Shown one piece after another: positions 57,547-64,000 of a stretch of DNA of 64,000 bases. Source of the DNA: Lentisalinibacter sp035655155. Lineage in GTDB: Bacteria; Pseudomonadota; Gammaproteobacteria; Steroidobacterales; Woeseiaceae. Under the pieces are notes generated by a model that saw only the letters and a program-made list of their open reading frames with translations, did not search any database and was not told where the DNA came from. Position 1 is the stretch's first letter. Each line of letters starts with the position of its first letter. The position numbers and the translations under genes are program-made. The stretch lies in NCBI GenBank assembly GCA_035655155.1, contig DASRVH010000050.1:56485-120484 (forward strand), given 5' to 3'.

Positions 57547-58944
57547 TCACTGCAGCGAGGCCAGGCGCGTCGTCCGATAGCGGTTCAGGCGTTCCAGCAG
57601 CGGTTCCGCGGCCGCCATGAACTCGCCGCGCCACGCCTCGCGGATGGGCTCGGCCTCGGGCAGTTCCACGGTGCGGGGATTGCGGTGCACCCCGTTCACC
57701 CGGTACTCGTAATGCAGGTGGGCGCCGGTGACCATGCCGGTGGCGCCGACGTAGCCGATGATCTGGCCCTGCTTCACTCGGCTGCCCGGTTTCGCGCGGG
57801 AATGGAAGCGCGACATGTGCGCGTACAGCGTGGTGATGTTGCCGCCGTGTTGCAGGATCACCGTGTTGCCGTAGCCGCCCTTGCGGCCGCGGAAGGTGAC
57901 CTTGCCGTCGCCGGCCGCCTTGATGGGCGTGCCCGTGGGCGCCGCGTAGTCCACGCCCCGGTGGGCGCGGATGGTGTTCAGCACCGGGTGGCGGCGGTTC
58001 GGATTGAAGTTGGAGCTGATGTAGGCGAAGTCCACCGGCGCCCGGATGAAGGCCTTGCGCACGCTGCGCCCCTCCGGCGTGTAGTAGTCGCTGTCGCCTT
58101 CCGGAGTGACGAAGCGCAGGGCCTGGAAGCTATTGCCCCGGTTCACGAATTCGGCGGCCACGATCTCGCCGTTGCTGACGAACTCGCCGTCCTGCCAGAT
58201 CTCCTCGTAGAGGATGTAGAACTCGTCGCCCTTGCGGATGTCGAGTACGAAATCGATGTCCCAGGCGAAGATGCCGGCCAGATTCATGATGACGTTGTCG
58301 GAGATGCCGGCGTCCATCGCGGCCTCGAACAGCGACGTCTCGATGACACCGTGAGCCATCTTCTCGCGCACCTCGATCGGGCGCTCGACGATCGAGGCTT
58401 CGAAGCCGTCGCCCTCGGCCTCCACCACCAGCGCCGAGGTGAGGTCCAGCTCCTTGTAGAGACGACGCAGGCGCCCGTCGCTGTGGCGGATCTCGAGCCT
58501 GTCACCGGGGCGGATCAGGCGCAGCGGGTCCTTCGCCTCCTTCAGGCTGGTGATGCGGGCCAGGTCGGCGATGCTGAGCGAGTGGCGGCGGAACAGCCGG
58601 TCCAGGGTGTCGCCCCGGGCCACCTCCAGCGTGAGCGGCGTGTACGGCACGATCTCGGTGGCCTCGGCGGGGGCGCTCGGCGCCAGCAGCTCCGCCAGCG
58701 ATTCGCTGCGGCGCTGCATCGGCGGCGCCGGTATGCTGAGCGAGGCGGCGATCTCGCGCTCCATCATGTCGGGGGTGACCTGCTCCGCGGTGCCGCCGGC
58801 ATCCCGCAGGCCGGCCAGCAGAGCCACCACGGCCAACGGCAGGCCGAGGCCGACGGCGAACCAGGAAAGGCGCCTCGGACCCGGGTTCCTGTGCGCGAGC
58901 TTGTGCTTGTAATCGTGCCTGATCGGGCTCACAGGACGGTGCAA
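57547..58944 (-). CDS. M23-family peptidoglycan endopeptidase (MepM-like)
   Basis: A 465-residue envelope protein: N-terminal membrane helix (~25-45), a LysM/OapA-like segment (~105-165, VARGDTLDRLFRRHSLSIADLARI), a middle domain, and a C-terminal M23 metallopeptidase with Zn ligands in HRGVDYAAPTGTP and GAHLHYEYRVNG. It cleaves peptide cross-links during wall growth. TTG at 58944 is preferred because GGAGAG precedes it by 6 nt; GTG at 58932 is an alternative. Divergent from tyrS over 267 bp. Confidence 0.9.
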   Translation of the reverse strand: MHRPVSPIRHDYKHKLAHRNPGPRRLSWFAVGLGLPLAVVALLAGLRDAGGTAEQVTPDMMEREIAASLSIPAPPMQRRSESLAELLAPSAPAEATEIVPYTPLTLEVARGDTLDRLFRRHSLSIADLARITSLKEAKDPLRLIRPGDRLEIRHSDGRLRRLYKELDLTSALVVEAEGDGFEASIVERPIEVREKMAHGVIETSLFEAAMDAGISDNVIMNLAGIFAWDIDFVLDIRKGDEFYILYEEIWQDGEFVSNGEIVAAEFVNRGNSFQALRFVTPEGDSDYYTPEGRSVRKAFIRAPVDFAYISSNFNPNRRHPVLNTIRAHRGVDYAAPTGTPIKAAGDGKVTFRGRKGGYGNTVILQHGGNITTLYAHMSRFHSRAKPGSRVKQGQIIGYVGATGMVTGAHLHYEYRVNGVHRNPRTVELPEAEPIREAWRGEFMAAAEPLLERLNRYRTTRLASLQ

Positions 58945-59060
58945 GGCGGCTCTCCGGTATAGGGCAGCCGCTAATGTAGCCACAAGACATAATCGAGTCA
59001 AAGAAAGCGGTCGCAAATCAGGTCGTTAAACGGGCTTTCTCAGATGCCGAAGCAGGCGAG

Positions 59061-59082
59061 GCGGACCCGCGGCCGGGTCCGC
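59061..59082. other. Perfect hairpin GCGGACCC-N6-GGGTCCGC
   Basis: An 8-bp perfect inverted repeat in the 267-bp gap between the M23 gene and tyrS, followed by TTTGCGGG. The T run is too short for a convincing terminator; it may be a tyrS leader structure. No T-box motif is seen. Confidence 0.4.
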
Positions 59083-59211
59083 TTTGCGGGAGCCTTTGTG
59101 ATTCGCCCCCGCGTCGGGCAAGATTCGCAGCGCGGTGCGCGCGCGCCGCGGGGCCCGGGTGCGTCATCCCCGGGGCTTGATTGTCGGGCGACCGCACTGG
59201 CGACAGGAGCC

Positions 59212-60417
59212 ATGAACCAGATTCCCGCCGAACAACAGCTCGAGGAACTGACCCGGGGTGCCGAGGAGGTGCTGCCCGAAGGTGCGCTGCGCGCGAAACT
59301 GGCCGAGGGCCGGCCGCTGGTGGTCAAGGCCGGCTTCGACCCGACCGCGCCGGATCTGCACATCGGCCACACGGTGCTGATCAACAAGATGCGCCAGTTC
59401 CAGGAGTTCGGCCACCAGGTCGTCTTTCTGATCGGCGACTTCACCGGCATGATCGGCGACCCCTCGGGCAAGAACGCCACCCGCCCGCCGCTCAGCGAGG
59501 ACGACGTGCGGGAGAACGCGCGCACCTACGAGGCGCAGATCTTCAAGATCCTCGACCCCGATCGCACCCGCATCGAATTCAACTCCCGCTGGATGGGCGA
59601 GATGACCGCCGCCGACATGATCCGGCTGGCCGCGCACCACACCGTCGCGCGCATGCTCGAGCGCGACGATTTCCACAAGCGCTACACCGGCGGCCAGGCG
59701 ATCGCCATCCACGAGTTCCTCTATCCGCTGGTGCAGGGCTACGACTCGGTGGCGCTGAAGGCCGACGTGGAACTGGGCGGAACGGACCAGAAGTTCAACC
59801 TGCTGGTCGGCCGGCAGCTGCAGCAGGACTACGGCCAGGCGCCCCAGGTGGTGTTCACCATGCCGCTGCTGGAGGGCCTGGGCGGCGTGGAGAAGATGTC
59901 CAAGTCGCTGAACAACTACGTGGGCATCACGGAGGCGCCGGACGAGATGTTCGGCAAGCTCATGTCCATCTCCGACGATCTCATGTGGCGTTACTTCGAG
60001 CTGCTCAGTTTCCGGCCGCTGGGCGAGATCCGCGCGCTGCACGATGCCGTCGCGGACGGACGCAATCCCCGGGACGTGAAGTTCGAGCTGGGCCGCGAGA
60101 TCGTGGACCGGTTCCACGGTGCCGGCGCGGGCGAGGCGGCGCAGGAGACCTTCATCGCCCGCTTCCGCAAGGGCGACATGCCCGAGGACATGCCGGCGCT
60201 CGACGTCGCCACGGAGGGCGGCCGGCTGGGCATCGCGCGGGTGCTGCGCTCGGCGGGCCTGGTCTCCAGCAACTCGGAGGCGTTCCGCATGATCGGCCAG
60301 GGCGCGGTGCGCGTGGACGGCAATCGCATCGAGGACCGGGACCTCGCGCTCGAGGCCGGCAATACCCATGTCTGCCAGGTGGGCAAGCGCCGCTTCGCGC
60401 GGGTCACGCTGACCTGA
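59212..60417 (+). CDS. tyrS: Tyrosyl-tRNA synthetase
   Basis: A 401-residue class-I synthetase. HIGH-type signature DLHIGHTVLINK, KMSKS in VEKMSKSLNNY, C-terminal S4-like RNA-binding domain (GIARVLRSAGLVSSNSEAFRMIGQGAVRVDG). The length and the tight KMSKS spacing are of the TyrRS-2 (TyrZ) type found in many non-enteric Gammaproteobacteria. AGGAG is 6 nt before the ATG. Confidence 0.96.
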   Translation: MNQIPAEQQLEELTRGAEEVLPEGALRAKLAEGRPLVVKAGFDPTAPDLHIGHTVLINKMRQFQEFGHQVVFLIGDFTGMIGDPSGKNATRPPLSEDDVRENARTYEAQIFKILDPDRTRIEFNSRWMGEMTAADMIRLAAHHTVARMLERDDFHKRYTGGQAIAIHEFLYPLVQGYDSVALKADVELGGTDQKFNLLVGRQLQQDYGQAPQVVFTMPLLEGLGGVEKMSKSLNNYVGITEAPDEMFGKLMSISDDLMWRYFELLSFRPLGEIRALHDAVADGRNPRDVKFELGREIVDRFHGAGAGEAAQETFIARFRKGDMPEDMPALDVATEGGRLGIARVLRSAGLVSSNSEAFRMIGQGAVRVDGNRIEDRDLALEAGNTHVCQVGKRRFARVTLT

Positions 60418-60484
60418 TACCGGAAATCGGGGGAATGGACGGTGCGGCCCGTGCCGCCCGCAGGATCTTTGTCAGGAGATAATC

Positions 60485-60940
60485 ATGCAGTTCAGGAAGA
60501 TCGTCGTGTGTCTGGCCGTGCTGGCCGCGGGCAGCGCGCTGGCCATGGATGAAAAACAAGCCGGGAAGGCTTACGAAGTGCGCCACTCGCTGTTCACCCT
60601 GGTGGGCTGGAATACCGGGCCGCTGGCCGGCATGGCCAAGGAGGAGATCCCCTTCGACGCGGACAAGGCGGAGAAGCACGCGAGCCGCATCGCCGCGCTC
60701 GTGCCGATGATCCCCGACGCCTTCGCCGCCGATACCCGTGGTTACGACCTGCCCACCGAGGCGAAGGACGAGATCTGGGAGCAGAAGGAGGAGTTCCTGG
60801 AGCTCGCCGCGGCGATCCGCGAGAAGAGCGCGGCCCTGGAGACGGCAGCGGCCGGCGGGGATTTCGGCGCGTTCAGGACGGCGTTCATGGAGATGGGGCA
60901 GGCCTGCAAGGACTGCCACGACCGTTTCCGCGAGGACTGA
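60485..60940 (+). CDS. Cytochrome c' (class II cytochrome c)
   Basis: A 151-residue periplasmic four-helix haem protein with signal peptide (MQFRKIVVCLAVLAAGSALA) and C-terminal haem motif ACKDCHDRFRED. Cytochromes c' bind NO/CO and often protect against nitrosative stress. Converges on the cytochrome b561 gene with 40 nt between stops; the genes probably act in the same electron chain. Confidence 0.93.
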   Translation: MQFRKIVVCLAVLAAGSALAMDEKQAGKAYEVRHSLFTLVGWNTGPLAGMAKEEIPFDADKAEKHASRIAALVPMIPDAFAADTRGYDLPTEAKDEIWEQKEEFLELAAAIREKSAALETAAAGGDFGAFRTAFMEMGQACKDCHDRFRED

Positions 60941-60980
60941 TCGCCGCCCCGCGGAAGAGGAGCGGCTCGGAACGGGACGC

Positions 60981-61688
60981 TCAGAACAGGAAATCCGCGG
61001 CCGCCGGCTCCGGCGCCAGGTCCACCATCAGCCATACCGCACCGGCGGCGAGTGCGGCCAGGACCAGCGCCAGCAGGAGCCGGTGGCCGGCGATCCCCGC
61101 CGCGCGGTCGGCGCCCCGCTTGCGGCCGGTGATCATGGCCGTCACCAGGTCGATGCGCAGCCTGAGCCAGTAGGCGAGGATCGAGGCGAGGTGCAGGCCC
61201 GCCAGGGCCAGCAGCAGGTTGAAGTTCACGGCGTGCAGCCAGGACAGCGTGTCGGCGAGGTCGTCGGACACGGCGCCGTGCCAGGGGCCGCTGGTCAGGA
61301 CGTCGTCGCTGTTGAACAGCCCGGTGACGGCCTGCACGGTCACCACGGCCAGCATGGCCAGCACCGACCAGCCGCCCAGCGGATTGTGACCCGCGCTCAC
61401 CCGCGCCCGCCCGGCCAGCCAGTCCCGGGCGTAGGCCACGACGGCGCCGGGGCCGCGCAGGAAATCCCCGAAGCGCGCGTGGCGCGGCCCGAGGAAACCC
61501 CACAGGAGCCGGAACACGATCAGCCCGATCACCAGGTAGCCGAGCCGCATGTGCCAGTCCATGGCCTTCACCCCGAGTTCGTGGGTGATCCAGCTGCCGG
61601 CCAGTGCCAGGACCAGCAGCCAGTGGAACAGCCGCAGGGGCAGGTCCCAGACGAGGGCCCCGGCGGGCCGATCGGTGTCTTTTTTCAT
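60981..61688 (-). CDS. Cytochrome b561-family membrane protein
   Basis: A 235-residue inner-membrane dihaem protein with about 5 helices; haem-ligand histidines in LRLFHWLLVLALAGSW, KAMDWHMRLGY, LSWLHAVNFNLLLALAGLHLASIL. Likely passes electrons from quinol to periplasmic c-type cytochromes, plausibly the adjacent cytochrome c'. ATG at 61688 chosen at the start of the conserved domain. Confidence 0.88.
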   Translation of the reverse strand: MKKDTDRPAGALVWDLPLRLFHWLLVLALAGSWITHELGVKAMDWHMRLGYLVIGLIVFRLLWGFLGPRHARFGDFLRGPGAVVAYARDWLAGRARVSAGHNPLGGWSVLAMLAVVTVQAVTGLFNSDDVLTSGPWHGAVSDDLADTLSWLHAVNFNLLLALAGLHLASILAYWLRLRIDLVTAMITGRKRGADRAAGIAGHRLLLALVLAALAAGAVWLMVDLAPEPAAADFLF

Positions 61689-61843
61689 GGCGGCATTCAG
61701 CCAGAACCGCCCCGGTCGGGCAAGCGTTCGCGCGCGGGAACGCAGGGCCCCGGGAACGGTCAAACGAAGTGGTGCCAGGGGTGTCCGCGGAGGGTGTTCC
61801 GGCGGCGCCTCCGCCCCCGCCGAAAAGAATTTGCCATCGGGTG

Positions 61844-61871
61844 TTGACGGGGGCGGGAACGTCGCTATAAT
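61844..61871 (+). promoter_or_regulatory. rRNA operon promoter
   Basis: TTGACG-N16-TATAAT, near-consensus sigma-70, preceded by an A/T-rich UP-like segment (AAAAGAATTT) and followed by a GC-rich discriminator TGCGCCC, as is usual for growth-regulated rRNA promoters. The rest of the 61689-62136 gap holds the leader; no other gene is seen. Confidence 0.88.
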
Positions 61872-61998
61872 GCGCCCTCCCTGACGGCCGCGTCGCCGGC
61901 AGGAGACCCCGAAAAGCAGTGATGCAGGCAGCCAGGACTGTTGACCAACCCCGGCCTGCCTGTATAATTGTGGGTCTGCCCCGGATTCCGGGGAATCG

Positions 61999-62040
61999 CT
62001 CTTTAACAATACAATCAGGTAATTTGTGTGGGCGCTCGCG
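61999..62040 (+). promoter_or_regulatory. rRNA leader antitermination region (box A type)
   Basis: GCTCTTTAACAATACAATCA followed by GGTAATTTGTGTGGGCGCTC, the typical gammaproteobacterial 16S leader with box A-like GCTCTTTAACA, recognised by the Nus complex. Confidence 0.8.
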
Positions 62041-62136
62041 CTGGAATTTTCGGAAGCGAAAACCAGAGTGAGCGAACCAAACCTAAGTCAATGTGATTTA
62101 GAGCTTGGGGATCTCATTCTTCAAACTTCAATGTTT

Positions 62137-63669
<1,533 letters not shown>

Positions 63670-63778
63670 AGAGAGACTGTCTTAGGGGAATCTGCTGTTT
63701 ACTTTTGAGGGTTTGAAAGCTCTCGAAAGAAATGTTCAAATAATAATAATGTTCTTTGAAAACTGTATACAGGAAAGA

Positions 63779-64000
63779 AAGTCAAGCATATAAGGGCTTA
63801 CGGTGGATGCCTAGGCACCTGGAGGCGATGACGGACGTGATAAGCTGCGATAAGCCACGAGGAGCTGCTAAATAAGCGTAGATACGTGGATGTCCTAATG
63901 GGAGTACCCACCAATGTAGTGCATTGGTATATACAGATGAAAAGAGTAGTTTGTATAGGCAAACTGAGGGAAGTGAAACATCTAAGTACCTCAAGGAAAA
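63779..64000 (+). rRNA. 23S ribosomal RNA, 5' part
   Basis: Begins AGTCAAGCATATAAGGGC, then ACGGTGGATGCCTAGGCACC, the conserved 23S start; runs off the window. The 16S-23S spacer (63664-63778) is only ~115 nt, has no tRNA-Ile/tRNA-Ala genes and contains TTCTTTGAAAACTG, a Firmicutes-style spacer, unlike most Gammaproteobacteria. Almost certainly from a different organism than the protein genes. Confidence 0.88.

Noticed and set aside
54287..58962. Two long plus-strand open frames opposite ppk1, anmK and the M23 peptidase
   Set aside because: Translations lack recognisable domains and start signals; the minus-strand genes are complete and conserved.

Overview
The window reads as the chromosome of a high-GC gammaproteobacterium. 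The protein-coding part (1 to about 61.7 kb) has uniform GC-rich codon use. From 6.6 to 27.6 kb the gene order yggT-proC-yggS | pilT-pilU ... ruvX-yqgE-tonB-gshB | pilG-pilH-pilI-pilJ-chpA-chpC matches the twitching-motility chromosomal block known from Pseudomonas aeruginosa. The pyrR/pyrB/pyrC genes that sit in that block in Pseudomonas are absent. The genus cannot be fixed from sequence alone. The first ~350 nt of 16S rRNA is gammaproteobacterial, but the rest of the 16S, the spacer and the 23S start look Firmicutes-like, so the right end of the window is probably a metagenome-assembly chimera.

Layout. 0-6.6 kb: partial PEBP protein, a coiled-coil/HhH membrane protein, ornithine aminotransferase, then divergently a Na+/H+ antiporter, an alpha/beta hydrolase and a TerB-like protein, followed by HU and a DUF4426 lipoprotein facing them. 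6.6-28 kb: type IV pilus retraction ATPases (three in tandem, not two), a REP-palindrome island, a PyrK-like flavoprotein, ruvX, yqgE, a TonB-like protein, gshB, a solute-binding protein, then the Pil-Chp chemosensory operon with a PilJ that has almost no periplasmic domain and a 1,968-residue ChpA. 28-35.4 kb: rsmE, ampD-ampE and cobalamin uptake/adenosylation genes (btuF, PduO-type adenosyltransferase, riboswitch-controlled btuB, btuD), with a HisN-like phosphatase. 35.4-42.2 kb, minus strand: a putative five-gene operon frmA-ggt-pdxH-CPXCG-amidohydrolase, then a candidate CrcZ-like small RNA with its own sigma-54 promoter, then a membrane-anchored metzincin-like protein. 42.3-50 kb: an R/H/Y/D-rich secreted protein, tyrA, a diguanylate cyclase, a Fur-box-controlled ferric iron ABC transporter and a FecCD/BtuC permease. 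50-61.7 kb: rppH, a DUF6776-like protein, bactofilin, erpA, convergent ppx/ppk1, anmK, an M23 peptidase, tyrS and a cytochrome c'/cytochrome b561 pair. 61.7-64 kb: rRNA promoter, box A leader, 16S and the start of 23S.

How they work together. The largest coherent system is the type IV pilus control module (retraction motors plus Pil-Chp signalling). It lacks the adaptation enzymes PilK and ChpB and has no obvious periplasmic sensor. The second is vitamin B12 acquisition under riboswitch control, with its permease displaced 14 kb away. The third is iron import under Fur. The most novel element is the sRNA candidate at 36.28-36.51 kb: an RpoN-type promoter, several A-rich AAnAAnAA clusters and an intrinsic terminator, which is the architecture of the Hfq/Crc-titrating RNAs CrcZ/CrcY of Pseudomonas.
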